Notes: generated by a model not told the origin, from the sequence alone. Counted from the stretch's first letter, positions 1 through 9,896 are shown. The stretch: DNA of 51,640 bases from Mesostigma viride (GCA_009746045.1 RPFO01000072.1:5142087-5193726); one strand, 5' to 3'. Translations and numbers: made by a program.

Positions 1-314
1 AGCCTCGAATTGTCACGCAGTACTGTGCGCCCGAACAAACTATAGCCATGGCCCATGGCTGGCCTGCATGGGGAGTGCCCATTCCATTGATCCCGTTCGA
101 TAACAATTGCAAGTGTGTGTGTTATAATGCGCAGGTGGCCGGATACTAAGCCTCAATTCTGTCTGTGTTTCACTCTAGTTTTAGGCCGTTTGGGGTAGTT
201 TTGGCTCGACCCTGACTTCCAGAACTCAGAGTTGCTCGGGGAGGCATCACGCATGATGGTATTATCTACGGTACAGAGTCCAGGGATCTGCATGTCGCAA
301 AGGCCTGTCATGTA
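1..314. other. No gene seen
   Basis: I see no coding signature, RNA gene or repeat here. It ends in the TA-rich target motif at 315-326 used by the adjacent non-LTR copies. Confidence 0.5.
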
Positions 315-319
315 TATAT

Positions 320-846
320 ATGGAGGTCCTCCTGACGGTGGTGCTCGCCATGATTCGGTCGGTTTTCCCCCACGCGAACATCCGGTCCGAGGATGCGGAT
401 GGCGCTGCCTTCTATTCCCCCAACCACCGGCCTGACATCGTGGTGCTGGACTTTGAGGGGGTGGCCGGCATCTGCTTATTGACGTTTCGGTGGCGCGGCC
501 CTTGGCTCTTAGCCACGTGGCTGGGGCCTCCCTCACGGCAGGTTACACGGCGGACCGGGCGGAGCGGGCCAAGCTCCTGGCCTACGGCGACGTCGGGCAC
601 CATCGTGTGGTGCCCTTTGTCCTGGAGGAGTTTGGGGCCATGGGGCCCCTGACCTCCGCCTTCTTCAAGGAGTGTTGCCGGCTCCGGGAGGACCGGCTGG
701 ACCTGGAGGGCCAGCGGGCCCCATGGTCGGCGCGGACCTGGACGTCATATTGGCGTCAGCGCTTGTCGGTGGCGCTGACTCGGGCCATGGCGGACATCAT
801 GCTCCGCCGTACGCGGGCTGATTTTGCGGTGCAGCAGGGCTATTAG
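320..846 (+). pseudogene. RLE-like C-terminal fragment of non-LTR retrotransposon protein, frameshifted
   Basis: The first part (to about 460) reads EDADGAAFYSPNHRPDIVVL in one frame. The remainder, DVSVARPLALSHVAGASLTA through AVQQGY and a stop at 846, is in another. Compared with the intact second copy, a run of six G has become five near 458-463, which explains the shift. The R-P-D followed about 15 residues later by D-V-S-V resembles the (R/K)PD-X12-14-D core of restriction-like endonucleases in R2-type non-LTR elements, the nuclease that nicks the target. No RT palm motifs are present because of 5' truncation. RLE assignment is by motif only. Confidence 0.6.
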
Positions 847-987
847 GTTCCTCCCGTTAGGCGTTTCCATTGGTCTTATCGTACTTCGTAGTATAGAGCT
901 TTGACATGGCTCTGTATATAGGTTTATAGCTGGGCGTTTGCTTTGGTTTGAGTGATTTCACTCTGCTGTAAGTAATTATATTTTTAA
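327..987 (+). mobile_element. 5'-truncated non-LTR retrotransposon, copy 1 (RLE type)
   Basis: Seen: this unit is nearly identical to 1000-1622 except for about 36 extra bases at its 5' end and 10 extra bases in the 3' UTR. It is bounded by TATATATGGAGG at 315-326 and again at 988-999, which looks like a target-site duplication. It carries the C-terminal end of a retrotransposon protein followed by a 3' UTR ending in GTAAGTAATTATATTTTTAA. Known: 5' truncation is typical of target-primed reverse transcription. Inferred: it belongs to a lineage with a restriction-like endonuclease (RLE), from the RPD...DVSV motif in the encoded tail. The RT domain is absent. Confidence 0.75.
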
Positions 988-999
988 TATATATGGAGG

Positions 1000-1488
1000 T
1001 CGGTTTTCCCCCACGCGAACATCCGGTCCGAGGATGCGGATGGCGCTGCCTTCTATTCCCCCAACCACCGGCCTGACATCGTGGTGCTGGACTTTGAGGG
1101 GGGTGGCCGGCATCTGCTTATTGACGTTTCGGTGGCGCGGCCCTTGGCTCTTAGCCACGTGGCTGGGGCCTCCCTCACGGCAGGTTACACGGCGGACCGG
1201 GCGGAGCGGGCCAAGCTCCTGGCCTACGGCGACGTCGGGCACCATCGTGTGGTGCCCTTTGTCCTGGAGGAGTTTGGGGCCATGGGGCCCCTGACCTCCG
1301 CCTTCTTCAAGGAGTGTTGCCGGCTCCGGGAGGACCGGCTGGACCTGGAGGGCCAGCGGGCCCCATGGTCGGCGCGGACCTGGACGTCATATTGGCGTCA
1401 GCGCTTGTCGGTGGCGCTGACTCGGGCCATGGCTGACATCATGCTCCGCCGTACGCGGGCTGATTTTGCGGTGCAGCAGGGCTATTAG
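1000..1488 (+). CDS. RLE-like C-terminal fragment, intact frame (partial)
   Basis: This is one continuous frame from the truncation point to the TAG at 1486-1488. It contains RPDIVVLDFEGGGRHLLIDV, SVARPLALSHVAGASLTAGY and a basic C-terminus ending RRTRADFAVQQGY. The R-P-D and downstream D-V-S-V match the spacing of an RLE active site. It is the tail of a longer retrotransposon ORF2 whose RT part was lost on insertion. It has no start codon of its own and is probably not expressed. Copy 1 differs by one G, so this copy preserves the ancestral frame. Confidence 0.6.
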   Translation, partial: SVFPHANIRSEDADGAAFYSPNHRPDIVVLDFEGGGRHLLIDVSVARPLALSHVAGASLTAGYTADRAERAKLLAYGDVGHHRVVPFVLEEFGAMGPLTSAFFKECCRLREDRLDLEGQRAPWSARTWTSYWRQRLSVALTRAMADIMLRRTRADFAVQQGY

Positions 1489-1622
1489 GTTCCTCCCGTT
1501 AGGCGTTTCCATTGGTCTTATCGTAGTATAGAGCTTTGACATGGCTCTGTATATAGGTTTATAGCTGGGCGTTTGCTTTGGTTTGAGTGATTTCACTCTG
1601 CTGTAAGTAATTATATTTTTAA
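1000..1622 (+). mobile_element. 5'-truncated non-LTR retrotransposon, copy 2, tandem with copy 1
   Basis: This second copy of the same family starts 3' of copy 1's start (more 5'-truncated) and ends with the same 3' UTR. It is flanked by TATATATGGAGG at 988-999 and 1623-1634. The two copies therefore share one target motif, giving the order target, copy 1, target, copy 2, target. Confidence 0.75.
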
Positions 1623-1634
1623 TATATATGGAGG

Positions 1635-1984
1635 AAATGTGTGGCTCTTTCGACCATGTTCATTACTTGTAAGGAAACTTTGAAAATTACACATTATAAT
1701 CAATATTGGCCGACCTTTGCCTGGTCGAGCCACCCATGGCGCCTGGCGGTTCAGTAACAAGACAGTGAAAACAGCAATAATTAAAGATAAAGGTGACCGT
1801 GGACACAATGCCGCGCCTTTGTCAAGGCCGGCTAAACTCTCACTCAGTACAGCCGTCGATCTTGAAACAGTCTACGGTTTATTTACGACCACTTGGCTCT
1901 ATCGGAAAACATGTATGTGTTGCACCACTAGAAACTAGCCGATGTGTGGCCGGCGGCGTCCACAAAATAAGTGGCGCGACGCGT
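1635..1984. other. No gene seen
   Basis: AT-rich flank between the tandem non-LTR copies and the RTE-like LINE. I recognise no coding or RNA signal. Confidence 0.4.
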
Positions 1985-2099
1985 AGCAAGCATGTCATTC
2001 CTTAATTAATTAATAGACACGTGACTGCGTCACGTGAGCATTAGTCCTCAGTGGGAGCCGGAACATGGGATGGAATGGATGGTATAAGCTATCTAGGTC

Positions 2100-2906
2100 C
2101 TAGTTACAGGGGTGTGGGCACCGCGGCCCGAATCGCTATGAATGCCATACTTGGTCACACGCGGAGCCCCCACAGGCTTGGGGGTGGTCTCCTTCATCAC
2201 TACTTGCCATCTATCCTTGCGCACCATCTGCCTCCATATTACAGACAAACCAGGAGGCTGCCCGGGGGTGAGCCCGTCACGTCTAGTGTAGCACATGTCC
2301 ATGCCGAGTCTATCACGAAAAGTCCACGGGTAGGGCAAATCAGCGTACAAATCCTCATTACTAATGTGCAAACCAAAGGGTTAAGGGCCTTGCGCAGCAT
2401 CTTGGTGACGGCGCCGTCGAGTCGTTGCTCCAGCTCCTGCATCAGTGTCCACGTCTCGGCGCCGTAGGTCAGGATGATTCGTCAGAATGACGACCTTGAA
2501 GAGGTCACGCTTGACGATCCGGGGTAGGGCGGGGTTGCTCTATCAGCGGCGGTGGTCATGCATGGAGGTGCGCCCACGCCATGCCGATCCGTGTCGTCAT
2601 GTCGTCCTCGCAGTCGGGAAGCCAACTGCCGAGCAGCTTGAAGCGGCCTGAAGGAGGGTAGTTGACCTCGGCATCGTCTAAGAGGCGGAGTGTGGGTGGG
2701 GGCCCTGCCATGCCGAGGGCCAGGGCCTCCGTTTTGGGGCTGATTTCTAGACCAACCGCCCGAGCCTCGAGCGCCAGGCAGTCCAGCCAAAGTTGGGCAG
2801 ACTCCGGCTTCTCGATGAGCGTGATGTGGTCGGCATAAATGAGGTCAGCTAGTAAATTCTGCTTGTTAGTCGGCCCTTCCCCAAGCTCGTTCGTGATCGC
2901 TAGGCC
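2100..2906 (-). pseudogene. LINE reverse transcriptase, C-terminal half
   Basis: It continues the RT from the other side of the DNA transposon. NELGEGPTNKQNLLADLIYA is followed by DHITLI: the palm motif usually reading (F/Y)ADD here reads YADH, so the second catalytic aspartate is lost. Then come EARAVGLEISPKTEAL and FKLLGSWLPDCEDDMTTRIG, then in other frames the QELEQRLDGAVTKML and YADLPYPWTFRDRLGMDMC segments typical of the RTE-type C-terminus. Several frameshifts are present. The C-terminal part is shared with the short copy at 5669-6009. Confidence 0.8.
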
Positions 2907-2952
2907 AGGGGCACCAGAGTGCAATCGTACGTTATACGCGTTATACAGTCAC

Positions 2953-3000
2953 GGTGGAGTATAATGTATAATACGGTATAATACGGTATTATACGTTTTC
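2953..3000. repeat. Sub-terminal ATAATACGGT repeats, left end of hAT-like element
   Basis: Tandem copies of a GTATAATACG-like unit. The same unit recurs at the right end (4378-4500) in both orientations. Such sub-terminal arrays are common transposase-binding regions in hAT elements. Confidence 0.6.
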
Positions 3001-4377
3001 GTACGGACACACTCAGAATACTCTGATTTTACACATTTTAAGACACCCACCATCAATCCACATGTTTTTAACACTGTTTTGGACATAATCCAAGGTTGCC
3101 CTACCCTCGGCTATACTCTATACGGTGGATATTGTGGACACGATCGATATATTGCATGTAATACTGAGAATGTAAACGTGCGCATGCATAATTGTGTGTA
3201 TGTGTATAACTGTATATATGTGGCTTTATATTGGTTATGTTTACTTGGGTGCCTTCACTTTGATGCAAGTAATTATATATGGTAAAAAGGCCAGCAATAA
3301 CTAGGGGACCGTGCAGTGGGCCAGCAAGGGGCCAACATGTTAAACATGGCTAAACAGGTGGGGATGTGATAATAAGTAACTCACATATTCTCACCTTCCA
3401 TACAACAACCTTGTTTTCCAGCAGGCTGAAGAGCATGACAGGCGTCTATGAGCTCGCCAGCTCCTTGCAACGGTGATGCCGCTCCCAGGCAGCTAGGGTC
3501 CTTGACTACGCAATATAGAATGTCTACCGTGTGAAAACCTCCATACAGGAAGCGTAGCAAAGCCAGATAACTGCCCGATCAATTCTGGGTAGCTTTAGGA
3601 AGCATGGCATACGCAGCGTAAGGAAAACCATTGAAAGCTGCGGAAAATCTGATAGCACAACTGCAACAAGTGGAGAACAAAATAGCAAGAAAAGCCCAGA
3701 AACGGCGCAAAAAGTTTCATGCCAGGTTCATTAAGAGCGCAAACAGACTGGGCGGTGACATGCGGCAAATCAACGTACCACGGCCGGCATTATTTCCTAC
3801 CCAGGCGCGCAAAAAAAGCCAGCCAGCCATGGATGGATTAACCGCGGATCGCGCAGGCCTGAACGAAATCATTTTAGAAATGACAGGAAATGGCCGCAGA
3901 TCGAAGATGCTTAGGTTATTTTCATGGTGTCCGTTACTAAACGGCTCTTGCTGCATCAAAATAACCCACGAATATCGAGTTCTACCGTCGCAGGCACACA
4001 TGCTAGATTATTCATCGCGGCCAAATTGTTGGATGAGACCCCCGTGCAAATCTGTAACAACAAAGGCATGGCGAATTTGCAAATAGTGCAGATCTTGCTA
4101 TGAAACATCATAATAGAACATCACTTTTAACCATCGGCTTAATTTTTTCGCCTGTCGCCCGCCGGATTAGCCATATTTTAACGGAACGCACGTCGCCATG
4201 GCCACCTCCGCACGGTGCGCGCACTGTGCACCACAATTTCAAAATAAGATCGCGTCGAATTGTGAAAGTTCAGACGGGTCAGTACTTAGTAGAGATACGA
4301 AATCTGTTGCTTCAAATCGTTGCCCTGTCGTTCTGGCATCCTAGCCGCGCAAAACGTAAAAAAAACGCGGAAAACAC

Positions 4378-4500
4378 GGCATTATACGGTATAATACGGT
4401 ATAATACGTCATTATGCGCTAAAACGTATTACGTATGAAAAATCATACGCTCAAAGCCAGCGTATTACGTATTATACCGTATTATACCGTATTATACGGC
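4378..4500. repeat. Sub-terminal ATAATACGGT repeats, right end of hAT-like element
   Basis: At least five copies of GTATAATACG or its complement surround an interior ACGTATTACGTATG stretch, mirroring the left end. Confidence 0.6.
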
Positions 4501-4524
4501 GTATGATTGCACTCTGAGGGGCAC

Positions 4525-5400
4525 GGCCTGCAATGCTAGCAAAGCGAGCACGTGCCTGGCGCATAACATAATCCACTACAATAATTATAATAAACAGGTA
4601 CGGCGACAGGACGCAACCCTGCCAGACGCCGGTCTGCAGTGGGCATGGCGGGGTAATGCCGTGTTGAGTGCGCACCGAAGTGGTCGACCCCTCATACAGC
4701 GTGCGGATGACGGTAATCAGGGGAGTGGGGACGCGAGCGCGAGCAAGTACAGCCCATAGAGCGTCCCAGAGGACAGAATCGATCAAAAGCCTTGATGAAG
4801 TCGACGAAGATCAGGATGGCGGGAAACTCACCAGGTTAATTAATTGCAGGAGAGCGATTTCCTCGAAGAGGCGACGCGCGACGAAGATGGCCATCATGAC
4901 GGTGTTGCGCTCAGGACGGAAGCCCATTTGACTTTCGCCAAGGTGACAGTCGAGAGCAGAACGAAGGCGGTTGAGGATCATGCGCATGAACAACTTAAGT
5001 GCGGCGCTCTGGATGCAGACTCCTCTGTAGTTGGCGGGGTCGTCTGACAGGGGAACCTTTGTTTTTGTACAGCATAATACGGTAGCTGTGCTGCCACTCA
5101 GGAGGAATCGGCGGCGCGTCGGCAAGCAGGATCCGGTTGCAGACGTCAAGCAGGAACCCCGTGAGCGCCGTCAGCTTAATCACCGGGGCTGGGAGCTGGT
5201 CAGGTCCAACGGCGGCATAGAAGCGGAGTTGCTTGGCGGCGGTGCTCAGCTCGAGCTCGGTGAACGGCGGGAGCTCGTTGGGGTCGGCCAGGGGTTCCGT
5301 CAGGGCTGGGTACGTGTAGTCCTGCTCAGCGGCGGGCGGCGTGGGCGGCGCAGGGACGTCCGCCGGTGCTACTGCCAGGCGTGCGGCCGCCAGAGGGCCA
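4525..5400 (-). pseudogene. LINE reverse transcriptase, N-terminal half (fingers/palm)
   Basis: On the minus strand the order is GPDQLPAPVIKLTALTGFLL, PPEWQHSYRI, MLYKNKG, then (after a one-base shift near 5060) NYRGVCIQSAALKLFMRMIL, GESQMGFRPERNTVMMAIF, then (after a second shift) SVLWDALWAVLARARVP and QTGVWQGCVLSPYLF. These are RT blocks 0 to 4 of a LINE. The GVRQGC core is present as GVWQGC and the (F)D of block A is in the short shifted gap. The copy is inactive through at least two frameshifts. Its frame continues into 2914 when the hAT-like insertion and one target duplication are removed, giving AGRAPGLAITNE across the junction. Confidence 0.8.
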
Positions 5401-5443
5401 ACTTAGCGGCGGAGGCGGCGGGGGGGAGCAAGCATGGCATGCC

Positions 5444-5668
5444 ATGGACAAACATACACCGCCCGCATTGGTAGTTTTATGAAATAACTGAATTGCTCGA
5501 AAACTTTCCGCCTGAAAACGTTAGATCAAACAAAGAAATTTAAGTAACCAAAGTCCCTGGGCCGGGCTTTGGATATGCATGATCGAGAGATAATAATAAA
5601 CTAGCAAACAAACAAAGTAAATGTTTAAATCTTGCCGGCCCCTGGGGGGGGCTACTCTAGGGGAATTC
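5444..5668. other. Short spacer without gene
   Basis: AT-rich flank between the two LINE copies, with nothing recognisable. Confidence 0.4.
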
Positions 5669-6009
5669 ATTAATTAATGAATAGACACGTGACTGCGACA
5701 CGTGAGCATAAGTTCTCAGTGGGAGGGGAACATGGGATGGAATGGATGGTGTAAGCTAATAATCTAGGTCCTAGTTACAGGGGTGTGGGCACCGCGGCCC
5801 GAATCGCTATGAATACCATGGCTTGGTCACACGCGGAGCCCCCACAGGCTTGGCCGGGGGTGGTCTCCTTCATCACTACTTGCCATCTATCCTTGCGCAC
5901 CATCTGCCTCCATATTACAGACAAACCAGGAGGCTGCTCGGGTGTGAGCCCGTCACGTACCAAGTGTAGCACATGTCCATGCCGAGTCTATCACGAAAAG
6001 TCCACGGGT
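5669..6009 (-). mobile_element. RTE-like LINE, severely 5'-truncated second copy
   Basis: It closely matches the 3' end of the LINE at 2002-2340, including the (ATTA)n tail, the GAATAGACACGTGACTGCG 3' UTR and the GTGGGCACCGCGGCCCGAAT segment. It stops abruptly after TCCACGGG at about 6009. Same orientation as the larger copy. Only about 340 bp of 3' UTR and C-terminal coding remain. A target duplication is not obvious. Confidence 0.8.
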
Positions 6010-6032
6010 GGCGGCCCTGCCGCGCGCGGCCC

Positions 6033-6763
6033 AGTTAGGTTCAATAGTGCCGGAATCTTTTGCCCGCCGAATTGACTTGGGTGCTCGGAAGTGGTTATTC
6101 CGGGCAAAATAGTGTGACGGACCGATTTGCCTCAGCGGGCAAAAGATTCCGGCACTATTTAACCTAACTAAAACCTGTGCAACTTGAAGGTCAGGGGTTC
6201 GAATCCGGCCTCACTGAGGCAGCTCCGGCGCAATATTATTTGCGTGCTCAGCGGCCCAGGCGGATGTCTCGGGCTCTTCGTCCCCCCTCCACGAGGCCAG
6301 GTTTTAGTTAGGTTAAATAGTGCCGGAATCTTTTGCCCGCTGAGGCAAATCGGTCCGTCACACTATTTTGCCCGGAATAACCACTTCCAAGCACCCAAGT
6401 TAATTCGGCCGAATAAATTTGGGTGCTCGGAAGTGGTTATTCCGGACAAAATAGTGTGACGGACCGATTTGCCTCAGCGGGCAAAAGATTCCGGCACTAT
6501 TTAACCTAACTAAAACCTGTGCAACTTGGAGGTCAGGGGTTCGAATCCTCACTGAGGCAGCTCCGGCGCAATATTATTTGCGTGCCCAGCGGCCCAGGCG
6601 GATGTCTCGGGCTCTTCGTCCCCCCTCCACGAGGCCAGGTTTTAGTTAGGTTAAATAGTGCCGAATTAACTTGGGTGCTCGGAAGTGGTTATTCCGGGCA
6701 AAATAGTGTGACGGACCGATTTGCCTCAGCGGGCAAAAGATTCCGGCACTATTTAACCTAACT
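6033..6763. repeat. Cluster of three foldback units with interleaved tRNA-like segments
   Basis: Three units start AGTTAGGTT and end AACCTAACT: 6033-6169, 6306-6511 and 6644-6763. The middle one is an almost complete palindrome of about 206 bp, with a centre near 6408 and arms carrying TAGTGCCGGAATCTTTTGCC. The outer two have lost most of one arm. Between them lie two copies of a 132-136-bp spacer (6170-6305, 6512-6643) beginning AAAACCTG and ending CAGGTTTT. Each spacer holds GGTTCGAATCC, a match to the Pol III B-box. The cluster is flanked by about 19-bp direct repeats starting GGCCCTGCCGCGC (6013-6031, 6764-6782). Confidence 0.8.
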
Positions 6764-6878
6764 GGCCCTGCCGCGCACGGCCGGGGGCACGCCAGGTGAA
6801 ACAGCAAGCTGAAACAACAGAAAATCAGGGGATCTTATCGTAGGAAATAATAAGTACCAGACTGCCTTGAAGTGCTGC

Positions 6879-7844
6879 TGTTAGGGTCCAGATATCACAG
6901 ATAGGTCAGATGTGAAATATCAAGTAGCGGCCAATCGTTTGTTGACACGTGGCACAATGTCGCTGTGCCACGTGGCTCGATCGTAGTTGTGGCGCCATGT
7001 GGTGCTATGCCGCCGTGCAATGTGGCCGCAGTATGCAGTTCTGTGCTGACTCAGCCGGTGCGGCCTAGTGACATATTGGTCTTTCCGCCGGCCGCAGGCG
7101 GGGCCTTTTCAGTGGCTGCCCCGCATTATGCTGAATGTCCGTCCAGATTCAGCATTGAGATTGTTATTCCGACATGCGCGAGTAGCCTGCCAGCGTGGCA
7201 GGGCCGTACTTTAAGCGCAATGCATTCCGTGCGTAAGTGCACGGATGCGCAAGTATATGTTTGCAGACGCGCATGGTCGGTAACAAGCTTTACAACTTTG
7301 TAGCCTTGCTAAGCGTTGGCAGCGGTCAACGCGCGAGAGAGATATAATTTCACTAATGATGGAAGGCCTCATGATGAACATATGTGGCTGATTTCGATAG
7401 TACCGGCTACGCCCCCTTCTACTAAAAGAAGGTTTCAGCCGTGTTCAGCCCGTCTCACGGTGCGAGACTGAACAAGTCTCGCGTGCAGACACGTGTGTAG
7501 TACTCCTACACACAGATCTCGAGTGATTTATCTAGTACCAAATCCGAAAGGCTTGCATCACTCCCCGGACAGGAGAAATTTTGCGGATGACTGTAGGTGT
7601 AAGTTGGCGATGCCATGGTAACCGGAGACGTCCGTCCTATTGTCAGCAAAATTTGGTGCGAGAGGTCCCCAGTTCGATTCAGGTCGGATTCATTTGTAGA
7701 TCGCGTTTTCCGCGTTTTCCGCGGCCCGGCACTGAACGCAATGGTTTTCACCTTTGCGGAGTGCCTGATCAGAATATGTGTCATGGCATCCTCATGTTGA
7801 ATATTCGTCACCTGGATTTGGGCAAGCCGAGCTGCAGCGTAACA
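6879..7844 (+). repeat. 5' LTR of outer element, interrupted by a 387-bp insertion
   Basis: The LTR proper is 572 bp: TGTTAGGGTCCAGATATC at the start, GCTGCAGCGTAACA at the end, with a 5-bp terminal inverted repeat TGTTA/TAACA. It matches 27673-28244 with only a handful of substitutions. The extra segment 7387-7773 is absent from the other LTR. Confidence 0.85.
7387..7773 (+). mobile_element. Short insertion in the 5' LTR, possible tRNA-derived SINE
   Basis: It is flanked by ATATGTG at 7380-7386 and 7774-7780; the other LTR has a single ATATGTG (28174-28180), so this is an insertion with a 7-bp target duplication. Inside, GGTCCCCAGTTCGATTC near 7660-7680 resembles a tRNA T-arm/B-box, with an A-box-like TGGTAACCGG about 50 bp upstream. 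About 200 bp precede this tRNA-like part, which is not the usual SINE layout, so the class is uncertain. Confidence 0.55.
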
Positions 7845-8566
7845 AGTACTATTAGTCTGTCCTTTTTGGAATTCGGGGCAGGCAGTTTTCGGTTTGCTAC
7901 GTTCGTGCATAATTATGCATGTTGAAATCAGCGGTTGATGATGCTGATTTTGGTGGCGAGGCCAAGGGGTTCATAGCCTTTGAAAATCCTTGAGCTAGTT
8001 GTTACGGCTTTGGTGCCGTTGTTATGCTGGTCCGATTCCTACCCTGGTTTCACGAAGGCCCAATATTGCGCCTGGCGTTGGTGCCGGTGTGGGCAGTGGG
8101 TGCCACCTTGTTAACGGCTTGTGTTGTCCGCGGGCAGCGGCAAGGTTTGTTAATGTTTGCTGGGCTCCACCTTTTCTTGTCGGTTGAGTAGGCGGGAATT
8201 AAGGCCGAAGTATGGTTGTCTTTATGTTTTGCTTCCGCCATATTGCCTGGCATCGCTAGATTTGCTGGGCTCGTCGCTGTGGCGACAGTTTGCTGATTCG
8301 GCGGCAGTCCTTTTAGAAGTTCGTTGTTTTCCGTGACTGCCGGAGCCTGAGATCGTGCTCAGTTTGTCGACCTGTGATGCGGAACCACGGACACTTGTGC
8401 TTTCAGCTGGATTGCTTAGGAGTTTTCTTTCCAGCTGGTGCCCGCAGTTGTTTGTGAAGCCGTTCGCTCTTTTACGAAGCGCGGTGGCATGTGTGATTTT
8501 TTTTTTCTTCCTGGCAAGTTATTTTCCGGAAGGTGGACTTGCTCTTCTACGTTTGACGTAGTAGTG
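7845..8566. other. Interior of outer LTR element, left part, non-coding
   Basis: No gag or pol motif in any frame. A primer-binding site starting TGG is not evident directly after the LTR at 7845. Ends with GCATG (8567-8571), the target duplication of the nested Copia-type element. Confidence 0.5.
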
Positions 8567-8571
8567 GCATG

Positions 8572-9095
8572 AGTTAATGCACTTGTGCGATGAAAGCGAA
8601 CGTGTGTTTGATTATGCAATGGCTGGCATATATCAATCCATGCAAGCTTGCCAAGCTGGATTGCATGGGCACGTAGGTCAGGGTAACCTAGCTATCCTGC
8701 ACTAGTGCTAACAAATGAGGTGCTGGCTCCGTCCAGCTAGATCTACTCCAGCTAGGACTGATACGATGCCCACAGGCAACGACTGCCTAGCAGCACTACG
8801 TGGATGGTCCTGGACCTCCCCTAGGACCTCCGTACAGGACTAGCACTGCAGCCCACCTTGTGGTCTGCCTCACAGCTCATAACCCTACCACGTGAGTACC
8901 CACGTGCGTGTGCCCTACATATCTCAGTGCTAATATCTAGCACCCACGTGCCCAATATGGCACGTGCGGATCTAAACCCTAGTAGAGATATGTCCAGTGT
9001 ACTACACCACCGTCCATGTCCGTATATATCTCACTTGGGAGACGGGGACAACGCCACGTGTACTGATAGTCTAGGCCTGAAGCCCTAGAATAACT
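8572..9095 (-). repeat. 3' LTR of the Copia-type element
   Basis: This 524-bp LTR is matched by 23104-23600 apart from a 27-bp segment (GTGGTCTGCCTCACAGCTCA and following) present only here, plus two substitutions. In plus-strand reading it starts AGTTAATGCAC and ends CTAGAATAACT. Confidence 0.85.
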
Positions 9096-9472
9096 CCCAT
9101 TATTACTTTTCTTGGGGGAGTGAGGGGAAGACTCGTCCCACAACCCACTCATATGCCAACCTACTGCTGAGAAACAAGGTTCCCCACAGGGACAACCAGG
9201 ACACTGAAAGAGATGCATTATTAAATGCGCCCATAGCTCCTCCGTGTTGGATATAACATCCACACTGGTTGGATGCCTGTATTGGGAGAACCATGTCGGA
9301 AAAATAGAACCACACGTTTTATTGACAAAGAACAAGCCATCAATAAAGGAGGACCCTTCTGACCTCAATCTTTAATGACGCAAAGAGAGTCTTACGGGTG
9401 GACACTTCAGTCCCTGCCACCCCATGACCACCCTCCTATCTGGTGCTAACAACCCTAGGCTGAGGCACTTCA

Positions 9473-9896
9473 CCCTCTGCCGTTATACGGGTTCATCAGC
9501 GTGTATAGGACTCTATACTGAGGCCCTGCAGCTTGTGGCACTTTTGTGAGTGCATCAGCTGCAGCCTGCATTGTCAGGGTCTCTGATGTGAGTCTTGGAC
9601 TCCAGATAGGTACACTCCTGCTTGAGGACAATCCAGTCCAAATCAGTGTGCACAGCCAAGGGGTTGTCCAGGAAAGAGAGAAGGGATTGACTGTCAGTCA
9701 GCAGATGGGATTTGACCCCAGCATAACTACCAGCCTGATGCTGCAACCACACCAACAGATGGTTCAAGTACCTGGCATGCAACACAGATGAGACCACAGC
9801 ACAGCATTCTGCTACATTGCTGCTGACTGCCTTGCGCTTGTGGAGTCTGCTGAACCAGGAAACCAAAGACTGCTTGCCAGTGGGGTTAGACAACAT
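9473..9896 (-). pseudogene. Copia-type RNase H
   Basis: LVSWFSRLHKRKAVSSNVAE matches the Copia RNase H entry motif (usually SW.SK+Q..V..S..EAEY), with glutamate retained in NVAECCAV. VKSHLLTDSQSLLSFLDNPL supplies the next catalytic aspartate region. After a one-base shift near 9565 the end reads AAADALTKVPQAAGPQYRVL, the usual Copia terminal D.LTK, and stops about 9473. It would remove the RNA strand during cDNA synthesis. Broken by frameshift. Confidence 0.75.

Larger units (their letters stand above)
2915..4516. mobile_element. Non-autonomous hAT-like DNA transposon (1602 bp)
   Basis: Seen: perfect 12-bp terminal inverted repeats CAGAGTGCAATC (2915-2926) and GATTGCACTCTG (4505-4516), flanked by identical 8-bp direct repeats AGGGGCAC (2907-2914 and 4517-4524). 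Removing the element and one repeat rejoins the LINE RT frame exactly. Known: 8-bp duplications and CA(G)-starting short inverted repeats are hallmarks of hAT elements. The sub-terminal regions are full of TATAATACGGTATAATACG-type repeats on both sides (2958-2995 and 4378-4500). No hAT transposase is recognisable; the longest interior frame (3631-4086 plus) resembles nothing I know. Confidence 0.85.
2002..5426 (-). mobile_element. RTE-like LINE, 5'-truncated, split by a hAT-like insertion
   Basis: The element runs on the minus strand and ends at its 3' terminus in an (ATTA)n tail (2002-2014). An imperfect 17-bp direct repeat flanks it: AGCAAGCATGTCATTCC at 1985-2001 and AGCAAGCATGGCATGCC at 5427-5443, the expected target-site duplication. 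It encodes reverse transcriptase (5' half 5420-4517, 3' half 2914-2100) and is interrupted at 2915-4516 by a DNA transposon. The end of the RT region contains a QELEQRLDGAVTKMLRKALN stretch of the type found in RTE/craniofacial-like LINEs. The AP endonuclease part upstream is missing because of 5' truncation. Confidence 0.85.

Noticed and set aside
6195-6205. GGTTCGAATCC as part of a functional tRNA gene
   Set aside because: No cloverleaf with a paired acceptor stem could be traced around it; it lies inside a repeated element, so it is kept only as a B-box-like motif.
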